Origin: Pseudomonas paraversuta
GTDB lineage: Bacteria; Pseudomonadota; Gammaproteobacteria; Pseudomonadales; Pseudomonadaceae
Direction: 5' to 3'
Assembly (NCBI RefSeq): GCF_904063065.1
Contig: NZ_CAJFCL010000003.1
Location: 186,001 to 250,000 of the forward strand
DNA length: 64,000 nucleotides
Shown here: positions 8,352 through 16,071 of the stretch, in pieces
How the letters are laid out: every line of letters starts with the position of its first letter
Numbering within the stretch: the stretch's first letter is position 1
Made by a program: the position numbers and the translations under genes
Notes under the pieces: generated by a model
What the model was told of the DNA's origin: nothing
What the model saw: only the letters and a program-made list of their open reading frames with translations
Databases searched by the model: none

Positions 8352-8413
8352 CTGCAGGAGCGAGCTGCTCAAAACGCCCACGAAGAGCCCGTGGGCACGC
8401 TCGCTCCTGCAGG
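8352..8413. repeat. REP doublet between convergent genes
   Basis: CTGCAGGAGCGAGC and its inverted complement GCTCGCTCCTGCAG flank about 35 bp that itself contains a small GCCCACG/CGTGGGC stem. The long hairpin sits between convergent stop codons and may also act as a terminator. Confidence 0.8.
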
Positions 8414-8421
8414 AGGGAGGG

Positions 8422-9075
8422 TTATTTCCAGTGATGGACCGGCCACCCGGCCTCTTCTGCATGTGCCCGTAGCACCGGGTCGGGGTTGACCGCGTGCGGG
8501 TGATCGACCTTGAGCAACAGCGGCAAGTCGTTGCGTGAATCGGAGTAGAAGCTCGCGCCTTCGAGGTTTTCTTCTTCGGCGTCCAGCCATTCAAGCAAGC
8601 GGGTGATCTTGCCTTCGCGGTAAGTCAGGGTGCCCAGGGTTTTGCCCGTATAGATGCCACCCTTTACTTCAAGCTCGATCCCGAGCACTTCATCGATTCC
8701 CAGCCGCTCGGCAATGGGTTTGACCAGGTGTGTGCCCGAGGCCGAGATCACCAGAATCCGGTCACCGGCCTTGCGATGAGCAGCAATGGTTTTAGTTGCG
8801 TCGCTGAAGATGATCGGCTCGATGTAGTCCTCAACCCAGGGCCCGACCAAGTGCGCGACTTCTTCGGGAGTGCGACCTATCAACGGCTCCAGGCTAAAGT
8901 CCATGAAGTCCTCCATCGCCAGTTTGCCCTGGCCATAGGCCTCCATCAGTTGGTTGTTGCGCTGCATGAACGACTGCGGATCGACCCAGCCCAGGCGGCC
9001 CATCTGCTCGCTCCACAAGGTGGCGCAGTCGCCGTGAATCAGGGTTTCGTCCAGATCAAAAATTGCCAGGGCCAT
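8422..9075 (-). CDS. HAD-superfamily IB phosphatase (SerB-like)
   Basis: 217 residues. HAD motif I is FDLDETL, with nucleophile Asp7 and acid/base Asp9; motif II is the Ser in ILVISASG; motif III is a Lys in the YREGKITRL region; motif IV is SDSRNDLPLL. The helical cap between motifs I and II puts it in subclass IB with SerB and related phosphatases. It is a soluble cytoplasmic phosphomonoesterase. It lies 34 bp downstream of the ABC-transporter ATPase gene on the same strand, so it is probably the last gene of that operon and could remove phosphate from the imported compound or its product. The substrate cannot be assigned. Confidence 0.88.
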   Translation of the reverse strand: MALAIFDLDETLIHGDCATLWSEQMGRLGWVDPQSFMQRNNQLMEAYGQGKLAMEDFMDFSLEPLIGRTPEEVAHLVGPWVEDYIEPIIFSDATKTIAAHRKAGDRILVISASGTHLVKPIAERLGIDEVLGIELEVKGGIYTGKTLGTLTYREGKITRLLEWLDAEEENLEGASFYSDSRNDLPLLLKVDHPHAVNPDPVLRAHAEEAGWPVHHWK

Positions 9076-9109
9076 CAGCGCAACTCTCTCTTCAATGTGT
9101 TTAAAGGCA

Positions 9110-10099
9110 TCAGGCTACCTCACAAAGGGTGCTGCTATCGATGGACAATGCCACGCGCTGACCATCCGGATACAGATCTGCGGGAGAGCGGTTGAGCACG
9201 TCAACGATCAATTCCACGCCACGGACCTCTACGCGATAGCGAATCACATTGCCCAACAGGCTGTGGTTGCGGATAAGGGTGTCTGCCTCGCCTTGCAGGC
9301 TCAGGCCCAGGGTTTCCGGGCGTATGGCGATGCGGCTGTTGACCGGACGCTGCAGCAGGCGGCTGGCAGTGTCGGCGTCCAGCAGGTTGTAGTTGCCGAT
9401 AAACCCGGCGGCGAATACATCCACCGGCGCGGCGTACAGGGTTTGCGCATTGCCGCTCTGCACAATGCGCCCCTGGTTCATCAAAAAGATGCGGTCACTC
9501 ATGACCAGCGCTTCTTCCTGGTCGTGGGTGACGAAAATGGTGGTCAGCCCCAGCTCGCGCTGAATGTTGCGGATCTGCTCACGCAGGTGCTTGCGAATAC
9601 GAGCGTCCAGCGCCGACAGCGGCTCATCCAGCAGCAACAGGCGAGGGCGGGTGACCAGCGATCGGGCCAGGGCCACACGCTGGCACTGGCCGCCTGACAG
9701 CTGATGGGGATAGCGCTTGGCGAAGTCATTGAGCTCCACCAGTTGCAACACCTCGGCCACGCGTTTGTGGCTGTCATCGGGTTTGACTTTTTGCATGCGC
9801 AAGCCAAACGCCACGTTTTGCTCGACGGTCATGTTGGGGAACAGGGCATAACTCTGGAACACCATGCCGATCCCGCGCTTTTGCGGGCTCAGCGGCACAA
9901 TGTCCTCGCCATCGAGGAGGATCCGGCCGCCGTCCACCGGGGTAAGCCCGGCGATGCAGCGCAGCAGCGTGGACTTGCCGCAGCCCGAGGGGCCGAGCAG
10001 GGTGACGAACTCGCCTTTGGCGATGCTGCAATTGATATCGCTGAAGACCGGGGTGCCGGAATAGGATTTCTGCAGGTGTTCAACGCTGACGAAGCTCAT
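9110..10099 (-). CDS. ABC transporter ATP-binding protein (PotA/FbpC/PhnT-like)
   Basis: 329 residues. The Walker A motif GPSGCGKST is near residues 36-44, the signature LSGGQCQRVALARSL near 134, Walker B LLLLDEPLSALD near 155, and the switch His is in FVTHDQEEA. The last 100 residues form a TOBE-type domain. This arrangement is typical of importers for iron, polyamine, sulfate and 2-aminoethylphosphonate. It overlaps the upstream permease gene by 4 bp. Together with the two permeases and the binding protein it makes a complete importer. Confidence 0.93.
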   Translation of the reverse strand: MSFVSVEHLQKSYSGTPVFSDINCSIAKGEFVTLLGPSGCGKSTLLRCIAGLTPVDGGRILLDGEDIVPLSPQKRGIGMVFQSYALFPNMTVEQNVAFGLRMQKVKPDDSHKRVAEVLQLVELNDFAKRYPHQLSGGQCQRVALARSLVTRPRLLLLDEPLSALDARIRKHLREQIRNIQRELGLTTIFVTHDQEEALVMSDRIFLMNQGRIVQSGNAQTLYAAPVDVFAAGFIGNYNLLDADTASRLLQRPVNSRIAIRPETLGLSLQGEADTLIRNHSLLGNVIRYRVEVRGVELIVDVLNRSPADLYPDGQRVALSIDSSTLCEVA

Positions 10100-10896
10100 T
10101 GGCTTTTGTCCTTGTTCAGGAAGGTGGCAACCCAGGTCAGCACCAGTACAAAGAGGAAGTAGGAGATCACCAGCGCACTGGTGAAGTGACCACTGCTGTT
10201 ACGCATGTTGTTCAGGAACACCTGCAGGGTTTCGTAGCGGGTGCCCACCAGAATATTGGCAAACACAAACTCGCCGAACAGGAACGAGAACGACAGCAGC
10301 AGGGCCACCATCAGGCCTTTACGCAAGTTGGGCAGAACCACCAGGAAGGCGGCCTGCCAGGTGCTGGCGCCGAGCAGTTGGGCGGCATCCATCAGGTCGC
10401 GCAGATTAATCGCCTGCAGGTTGTTGGTGATTGCCCGGTACATGAACGGCAGCGCCACGGTGAAGTAGCAGCCAATCAGAATCCACGGCGTACCGACCAT
10501 GGCGAGCGGGCCCGAGCCATAGAGTTGCAGCAGGCCCACCGATGACACCACCGGTGGTACGGCGAACGGCAGCAGGATCAGGATGTTCATCAGCGCGTCG
10601 AGTTTGGGGAAGTGGTAATGCACCACAAACAGCAACGGCAAAATCAGGATCACCGACAGCACCAGCGCTGCCACGCAGACCAGCAGTGACTGGCCGAAGG
10701 CCGCCAGAAAACGCGGATCGCCCCATAGCTGGTTGTACCACTTGAAGGTGAAACCGCTGGGCAATACGGTCGCCGACCAACTGCTGGCGATGGAGTAAAT
10801 CAGGGTGCCGGCCAGCGGCAGGATCAGAATGAGCAGCAGCACATACACCACGCTGCGGTGGTAAAGGCTGGCCGGGGCGGATTCAGCGCGCGACAT
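10096..10896 (-). CDS. ABC transporter permease (second subunit, PhnV-like)
   Basis: 266 residues with six predicted membrane helices. The cytoplasmic coupling loop of the BPD_transp_1 fold is visible as DAAQLLGASTWQAAFLVVLP (about residues 165-190), the EAA-type motif that contacts the ATPase. The start overlaps the end of the first permease gene by 14 bp and the stop overlaps the ATPase gene by 4 bp, so all three are translationally coupled. It forms the heteromeric inner-membrane pore with the neighbouring permease. By overall similarity in memory it falls among permeases annotated for 2-aminoethylphosphonate, but related iron and putrescine permeases cannot be excluded. Confidence 0.92.
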   Translation of the reverse strand: MSRAESAPASLYHRSVVYVLLLILILPLAGTLIYSIASSWSATVLPSGFTFKWYNQLWGDPRFLAAFGQSLLVCVAALVLSVILILPLLFVVHYHFPKLDALMNILILLPFAVPPVVSSVGLLQLYGSGPLAMVGTPWILIGCYFTVALPFMYRAITNNLQAINLRDLMDAAQLLGASTWQAAFLVVLPNLRKGLMVALLLSFSFLFGEFVFANILVGTRYETLQVFLNNMRNSSGHFTSALVISYFLFVLVLTWVATFLNKDKSQ

Positions 10897-11719
10897 GGTA
10901 GCTCCTCTTTAACAGCCACTGATGCACCAGGGTTACCAGAGTCATCAACCCCACCAGAATCACCGCCAGGGCGCTGGCCATGTTGGGATCAAGGCTGATG
11001 TCGCCCGAGACCATTGCCGCAATCCGGATTGGCAATACGTTGAAGTTGCCGGTGGTCAGGGCGTAGACCGTGGCATAGGCGCCAAGGGCGTTGGCCAGCA
11101 GAATGACAAAGGTGCCGAGCAGGGCCGGAGTCAGTACCGGCAGGCCGATATGCCGCCAGAATTGCCAGCTGCTGGCGCCCAGCAATGAAGCCGATTCGCG
11201 CCAGTCTTCGCGCAGGGCATCAAACGCCGGATACAGCAGCAATACGCCGAGGGGGATCTGGAAATAGGTGTACAGAATGATCAGGCCGGTTTTGGAATAG
11301 AGGTTGAAATCCTCGATGATCCCCGCCTGTTTGAGCATGATCGTTATGCTGCCGTTGAAGCCCAGCAAAATGATGAATGCGAAAGCCAGCGGCACCCCTG
11401 AAAAGTTGCTGGTCATGTTGGCGAATGCGTTGACGAAGTTGCGCAGCCGCGAGTCCACCTTGCGCAGCGAGTAACTGCCCAGAACGGCGATCACGATGCC
11501 GAACAGGCTGGACCAGAAACTGATTTCCAGACTGTGCTGGATGGCTTGCAAGTAGAACTTCGAGTTGAAAATCTTGTTGAAGTTGGCCAGGCCCCAGCCG
11601 CTGTCCTGCGATTGCACGCTGTGAATCAGTACCCACAGCAGCGGAGCGATTTGAAATACGAAAAAAAATACTGCGAAGGGTACCAAGCACAACAGCGCCA
11701 GCCATTTACCCCGGCTCAT
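10883..11719 (-). CDS. ABC transporter permease (first subunit, PhnU-like)
   Basis: 278 residues with six predicted membrane helices. The EAA coupling motif is present as ESASLLGASSWQFWRHIGLP (about residues 175-195). The first helix and the following long periplasmic loop (residues about 30-75) match the first permease of FbpB/PhnU-type systems. It is coupled by a 4-bp overlap to the phosphodiesterase-like gene upstream and by 14 bp to the second permease downstream, which indicates one polycistronic message. Confidence 0.92.
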   Translation of the reverse strand: MSRGKWLALLCLVPFAVFFFVFQIAPLLWVLIHSVQSQDSGWGLANFNKIFNSKFYLQAIQHSLEISFWSSLFGIVIAVLGSYSLRKVDSRLRNFVNAFANMTSNFSGVPLAFAFIILLGFNGSITIMLKQAGIIEDFNLYSKTGLIILYTYFQIPLGVLLLYPAFDALREDWRESASLLGASSWQFWRHIGLPVLTPALLGTFVILLANALGAYATVYALTTGNFNVLPIRIAAMVSGDISLDPNMASALAVILVGLMTLVTLVHQWLLKRSYHVAR

Positions 11720-12531
11720 GTTGTGGGCCTCAGCAAGTCGCGGCAGACCGGTTTGTCATGGGCAACCCCCAGCAGTTCGCAGATGGTGCCGCACAGCTCT
11801 GTCTGCCCGGGCGTGACATCCGGGTTCAGGCTGAACGCCTCGCCGAGCACGAACAGCGGTACCTCCCGCTCTTCGGGCAAGATGCCGTTGTGCGAGCGGT
11901 CGTTGTTCATGCCATGGTCGGCGGTGACCAGTACCTGATAGCCGGCCTCAAGCCAGCCTTGCAGGTAGTCGGCCAGAATGATGTCGGCCGAGCGGGCACT
12001 GTTACGGTATTGCGGGGTGTCGAGACCGTGCTTGTGCCCGGCGTCGTCGATATTCATGGGGTGGACCAGCAGAAAATTCGGTGAACACTCAAGACGCAGG
12101 CTTTCAGCGTCGGCGAACAGGTGGGAGTCGGGGTAATGGTCGCTCCAGTAGAAATGCCCGTGCTGGATCGGCAAATCGGCGCCCCGGGTATGACGGTCGC
12201 GCGCGATCACGAAGGGCGAGCGGTTATACAGTTCACTGACCCAGTGATAGGCCGCCGCTGCGGTGGTCAGTCCACCTTCACGGGCGTAATGGAACACGCT
12301 GCGTTGACTGGACAGGCGCGACACATTGTTGTGCACGATGCCGCTTGCAATGGGTGGCACCCCGGTGAGGATGCACTCATAGAGCGGCCGCGACAGAGCA
12401 GGCAGTTCGCAGGTGAGTTTATAAAGGGCGGCGCGTCCTGCCCCGACATAGGCCTGTAAATGCCCCATGGCCAGGCGGGCGACCTCATAGTTCAGGCCGT
12501 CGAGTACAACCAGGATGACGTTGTGTTTCAT
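11716..12531 (-). CDS. Alkaline-phosphatase-superfamily hydrolase (nucleotide pyrophosphatase/phosphodiesterase type)
   Basis: 271 residues from the ATG at 12531. An in-frame GTG at 12546 is rejected because GTGGAG there is better read as the ribosome site. Metal-binding landmarks of the superfamily are present: VVLDGLN near residue 10, a candidate Ser/Thr nucleophile in ELPALSRPLYECILTG, the Asp/His pair in NIDDAGHKHG, the Asp-His in TADHGMN and a further His in SHNG. There is no signal peptide, so the enzyme acts in the cytoplasm. The fold covers phosphodiesterases, phosphonoacetate hydrolase and phosphopentomutase-like enzymes. Encoded inside an ABC-importer operon with a HAD phosphatase, it probably splits an imported phosphodiester or phosphonate; the substrate is inference. 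Confidence 0.88.
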   Translation of the reverse strand: MKHNVILVVLDGLNYEVARLAMGHLQAYVGAGRAALYKLTCELPALSRPLYECILTGVPPIASGIVHNNVSRLSSQRSVFHYAREGGLTTAAAAYHWVSELYNRSPFVIARDRHTRGADLPIQHGHFYWSDHYPDSHLFADAESLRLECSPNFLLVHPMNIDDAGHKHGLDTPQYRNSARSADIILADYLQGWLEAGYQVLVTADHGMNNDRSHNGILPEEREVPLFVLGEAFSLNPDVTPGQTELCGTICELLGVAHDKPVCRDLLRPTT

Positions 12532-12551
12532 GTACGACGACTCCACAAAAC

Positions 12552-12624
12552 CTGTAGGAGCGAGCTTGCTCGCGAGCTTTACGTTGTTGCGTTGAAAGAG
12601 CTCGTGAGCAAGCTCGCTCCTGCA
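12552..12624. repeat. REP doublet inside the ABC operon
   Basis: TGTAGGAGCGAGCTTGCTCG and its inverted counterpart ending GCAAGCTCGCTCCTGCA can fold into a long hairpin between the binding-protein gene and the phosphodiesterase gene. Intercistronic REPs of this kind often stabilise the upstream message, which would favour high expression of the binding protein. Confidence 0.85.
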
Positions 12625-12642
12625 CAGATCAAAGCTGCAGGG

Positions 12643-13710
12643 TTACTGCATATTGATAATGACTTCTTCCTGCCACTGCTGTGGCAGCGCCTTGGAGGTT
12701 TTTTCCCATGCGGCGGGGTCTTTGATCGGGGTCACGGTTTTGTACTGCTCGTTAGGCAGCAACTTGGCCTGGACCTCAGCCGGCAGCTTCAGGTGCTCGG
12801 CGCGAATCGGCCGTGCATTGCCCCGCGCCAGATTGGTCTGGCCGGCATCGCTGAAAATGAATTCCCGGGTCAGCTTGGCGGCATTCGGATGCTTGGCGTA
12901 CTTGTTGATGATGGTGGTGTAGCCGGAAATTACCGAGCCATCAGAAGGGATCAGCACAATGTAGTCATCCGGCTTGACCATCTTGTCGCGGTAGCTCAGA
13001 CCGTTGAAGTCCCAGACCACGCCCACTTCCACTTCGCCTTTCTCCATGGTGGCGATGGTCGGGTTGGCCAGCGACAGGCGACCTTGCTTGGCAATGTCGG
13101 CAAACATCAGCAAGGCAGGCTGAATGTTTTTTTCATCCCCGCCGTTGGCCAGGGCTGCAGCCAGTACACCGTTTGCCGCCTGGGCTGCGGTGCTGACGTC
13201 ACCGATGGAGACTTTGTATTTGCCGGTCTTCAGGTCGGACCACTTGGTGGGGGCTTCGGAGCCATGCAGCAGTTTTTTGTTGATGATGAACGCGATGGTG
13301 CCGGTATACGCCAGGGCCCAGTTGCCGTCCTTGTCCTTGGCCCACTCGGGGATCTGCTCCCAGGTAGTCGGCTTGTACGGCTGGGTCACGCCCTTGGCCA
13401 CGGCAATGGGGCCGAAGGCAGCGCCGACGTCACCGATATCGGCGCTGGCATTGTCTTTTTCAGCATCGAACTTGGCCACTTCCTGGGCCGAACTCATGTC
13501 GGTGTCGATATGCTTGAGGCCATACAGCTTGTTCAGGTCAGCCCAAGTGCCTTTCCAGTTGGCCCAGTCATCGGGCATGCCGACACTGTTGACTGCCCCT
13601 TCGGCCCTGGCAGCGGCTTCGAGGGTTTTCAAGTCCACATCGCCAGCCATGGCCGAAGTGCATAGGGCGATGCTGGTGCCTAACAGTGATGCCAGGAAAA
13701 ACTGTTTCAT
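12643..13710 (-). CDS. ABC transporter periplasmic substrate-binding protein
   Basis: 355 residues from the ATG at 13710, which has AAGGAGC about 6 nt upstream; the in-frame ATG at 13734 lacks one. A Sec signal peptide of about 22 residues ends SAMA. The mature part has the two-lobe family-1/6 solute-binding fold related to iron- and 2-aminoethylphosphonate-binding proteins (IINKKLLHG, GDVSTAAQAANGVLAAALANGG and GVVWDFNGLSYR are the recognisable hinge and pocket regions). The tyrosine pair needed by ferric-binding proteins is not obvious, which argues against iron. It is the first gene of the operon, divergent from the GntR regulator. Confidence 0.9.
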   Translation of the reverse strand: MKQFFLASLLGTSIALCTSAMAGDVDLKTLEAAARAEGAVNSVGMPDDWANWKGTWADLNKLYGLKHIDTDMSSAQEVAKFDAEKDNASADIGDVGAAFGPIAVAKGVTQPYKPTTWEQIPEWAKDKDGNWALAYTGTIAFIINKKLLHGSEAPTKWSDLKTGKYKVSIGDVSTAAQAANGVLAAALANGGDEKNIQPALLMFADIAKQGRLSLANPTIATMEKGEVEVGVVWDFNGLSYRDKMVKPDDYIVLIPSDGSVISGYTTIINKYAKHPNAAKLTREFIFSDAGQTNLARGNARPIRAEHLKLPAEVQAKLLPNEQYKTVTPIKDPAAWEKTSKALPQQWQEEVIINMQ

Positions 13711-13765
13711 CCGAAGCTCCTTGGGCGTTTTCAACGCTGGGTTTTATTGCTCTTTTGCGGTGGGT

Positions 13766-13777
13766 TGGTCTAGGTCA
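13766..13777. promoter_or_regulatory. Candidate GntR (HutC-type) operator near the binding-protein gene
   Basis: TGGTCTAGGTCA is an imperfect palindrome that matches the 14019-14032 site at 9 of 12 positions (TGG-CTAG--CA). It is about 55 bp upstream of the binding-protein start. Confidence 0.45.
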
Positions 13778-14018
13778 GCAATACCTGAGCCAAGTTAAGG
13801 GGCAGTCATGACACTTTGATGTCGGCATTGATTGTGCAACTCGATTTAATGGCCCTTCCTGAGGCACCGGCTTAGCGTAGACCATGGCTAAAGCCCCGGA
13901 TGGTATGGCCTTGGCGGATAAACTGAAGGTGAGTGTCATCCAACAGTCATCTGCACTGCCTAGGCTGCTAGCTTCAAGAGTTGATGGTTTCGCAGGCCAA
14001 GCCTGCCCACATTTGGTG

Positions 14019-14032
14019 CTGGACTAGTCCAG
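14019..14032. promoter_or_regulatory. Candidate GntR (HutC-type) operator next to the regulator gene
   Basis: CTGGACTAGTCCAG is a perfect 14-bp palindrome ending 13 bp before the regulator ATG. The form TGG-N6-CCA resembles known operators of HutC-type regulators such as PhnF. Its position suggests autoregulation. Confidence 0.55.
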
Positions 14033-14045
14033 ATAGGTAACATTG

Positions 14046-14765
14046 ATGCGAGAGGGTGCACCCAAAGCGGTGACAGCGATCGGCCGCGCGCTGCAAGAGC
14101 AAATTGAACACGGCCTGCTGGCGTGTGGCAGCCAGCTGCCGGCGGAGCGCAAACTCAGTGAGTTGTTTGCCACCACCCGGGTCACCGTGCGCGAGGCGTT
14201 GTTACAGCTCGAATCCCAGGGCCTGGTCTATCGTGAGGAACGGCGTGGCTGGTTTGTGTCGCCGCCGCGCCTGGCCTACAACCTTATGCAGCGCAGTCAC
14301 TTTCACGCCATGGTCAGTGCCCAGGGCAGGGTGCCGACCACCGAGGTGATTTCGGCGCGTTTGCAGCCGGCTTCTGCTGCGGTGTGTGAGCGCCTGCAAC
14401 TGCCGGCGCTGTCCAGCGTGATCCGCATATGTCGGGGGCGGCGGATTGATGGTCGCCTGGTGTTGTATGTAGAGCACTACCTGAACCCGCAATACTTCCC
14501 GCAGATCCTGGCGTATGACCTCACGCAGTCGATCACCGAGCTGTATGCCCGGCATTACGACTTGCATTACGGTCGGGTGCGATTTGAGATAGTGCCCACC
14601 GCATTGCCGCTGGAAGCTGCGGCCACGCTCAAAGTATCTGCGGGCAGTCCGGGCCTGAGAATTGCCCGGATCAATTACGACCAGCACGAGCGTCTGATCG
14701 ACTGCGATCTGGAGTACTGGCGACATGATGCAATTCATATCGGAGTGGACGTCGCCGAACGTTGA
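14046..14765 (+). CDS. GntR-family regulator, HutC/PhnF type with UTRA domain
   Basis: 239 residues from the ATG at 14046; a TTG directly before it is in frame. The winged helix occupies residues about 8-72 (LPAERKLSELFATTRVTVRE and LQLESQGLVYREERRGWFV are typical GntR signatures). The UTRA effector domain occupies about 90-235 (VIRICRGRRIDGRLVLYVEH, LTQSITELYARHY, and GLRIARINYDQHERLIDCDL). HutC-type regulators respond to the substrate or product of the neighbouring pathway. Divergence from the ABC operon and the palindromes between them make it the likely local regulator. Confidence 0.92.
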   Translation: MREGAPKAVTAIGRALQEQIEHGLLACGSQLPAERKLSELFATTRVTVREALLQLESQGLVYREERRGWFVSPPRLAYNLMQRSHFHAMVSAQGRVPTTEVISARLQPASAAVCERLQLPALSSVIRICRGRRIDGRLVLYVEHYLNPQYFPQILAYDLTQSITELYARHYDLHYGRVRFEIVPTALPLEAAATLKVSAGSPGLRIARINYDQHERLIDCDLEYWRHDAIHIGVDVAER

Positions 14766-14774
14766 ACCCCGAAT

Positions 14775-16040
14775 GAGCTTGCCTCGCGATGGCAACCGCT
14801 GAATCCCATCGCTGGCAAGCCAGCTCCCACAGGATCTGCAAGCGACGCCCCGCACTCTGCAGGAGCGAGCTTGTCTCGCGATGGCAACCGCTGAATCCCA
14901 TCGCTGGCAAGCCAGCTCCCACAGGATCTGCAAGCGACACCCCGCGCTCTGCAGGAGCGAGCTTGTCTCGCGATGGCATTCGCTGGATTCCATCGCTGGC
15001 AAGCCAGCTCCCACAGGATCTGCAAGCGACGCCCCGCACTTTGTAGGAGCGAGCTTGCCTCGCGATGGCATTCGCTGGATTCCATCGCTGGCAAGCCAGC
15101 TCCCACAGGATCTGCAAGCGACGCCCCGTACTTTGTAGGAGCGAGCTTGCCTCGCGATGGCATTCGCTGGATTCCATCGCTGGCAAGCCAGCTCCCACAG
15201 GAGCTACAGGCGACACCCCGCACTCTGCAGGAGCGAGCTTGTCTCGCGATGGCATTCGCTGAATCCCATCGCTGGCAAGCCAGCTCCCACAGAATCTTCA
15301 AGCGACGCCCCGTACTCTGCAGGAGCGAGCTTGCCTCGCGATGGCAACCGCTGAATCCCATCGCTGGCAAGCCAGCTCCCACAGGAGCTACAAGCGACAA
15401 CCCACACTCTGTAGGAGCGAGCTTGTCTCGCGATGGCATTCGCTGAATCCCATCGCTGGCAGCCAGCTCCCACAGGATCTGCAAGCGACGCCCCGCACTC
15501 TGCAGGAACGAGCTTGCCTTGCGATGGCATTCGCTGGATTCCATCGCTGGCAAGCCAGCTCCCACCGGATCTGCAAGCGACACCCCGTACTTTGTAGGAG
15601 CGAGCTTGCCTTGCGATGGCATTCGCTGGATTCCATCGCTGGCAAGCCAGCTCCCACAGGATCTGCAAGCGACGCCCCGCACTCTGTAGGAGCGAGCTTG
15701 TCTCGCGATGGCATTCGCTGGATTTCATCGCTGGCAAGCCAGCTCCCACAGGATCTGCAAGCGACGCCCTGCACTCTGCAGGAGCGAGCTTGCCTTGCGA
15801 TGGCATTCGCTGGATTCCATCGCTGGCAAGCCAGTTCCCACAGGAGCTACAAGCGACACCCCGTACTTTGTAGGAGCGAGCTTGCCTCGCGATGGCATTC
15901 GCAGGATTCCATCGCTGGCAAGCCAGCTCCCACAGGAGCTACAAGCGACACCCCGTACTTTGTAGGAGCGAGCTTGCCTCGCGATGGCATTCGCTGGATT
16001 TCATCGCTGGCAAGCCAGCTCCCTCAGGGTCTACAAGCGA
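14775..16040. repeat. Tandem array of 14 REP-doublet units of 92 bp
   Basis: Fourteen head-to-tail copies are present. A reference position (the CGATGGCA before the inner loop) recurs near 14786, 14878, 14970, 15062 and so on to 15981. Spacing is 92 bp except for one 91-bp unit at about 15433-15523, where GCTGGCAAGCC lost a base. Each unit has a left arm GGAGCGAGCTTGCCTCGCGA, a short loop, a right arm CCATCGCTGGCAAGCCAGCT, and a linker of about 35 bp (ATCTGCAAGCGACGCCCCGC or a GAGCTACAAGCGACACC variant). The two arms come from different REP classes but still pair over most of their length. The array fills the space between the convergent GntR and mechanosensitive channel genes. Open frames through it on both strands are by-products of repetition. 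Confidence 0.95.
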
Positions 16041-16071
16041 GCGTCGACCGGTTACCGGGTTGGTGTATGGA

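Larger units (their letters stand above)
13711..14045. promoter_or_regulatory. Divergent control region between the ABC operon and its GntR regulator
   Basis: 335 bp without a gene. It contains two candidate operators, at 13766-13777 and 14019-14032, each close to one of the divergent starts, and a further half-site TAGACCA at 13878. No convincing -10/-35 pair was found by eye. Confidence 0.6.

Noticed and set aside
14775..16040. CRISPR array
   Set aside because: The repeat period is regular, but spacers are not unique: whole 92-bp units are near-identical and no cas genes are nearby. The same applies to 51334-53070.
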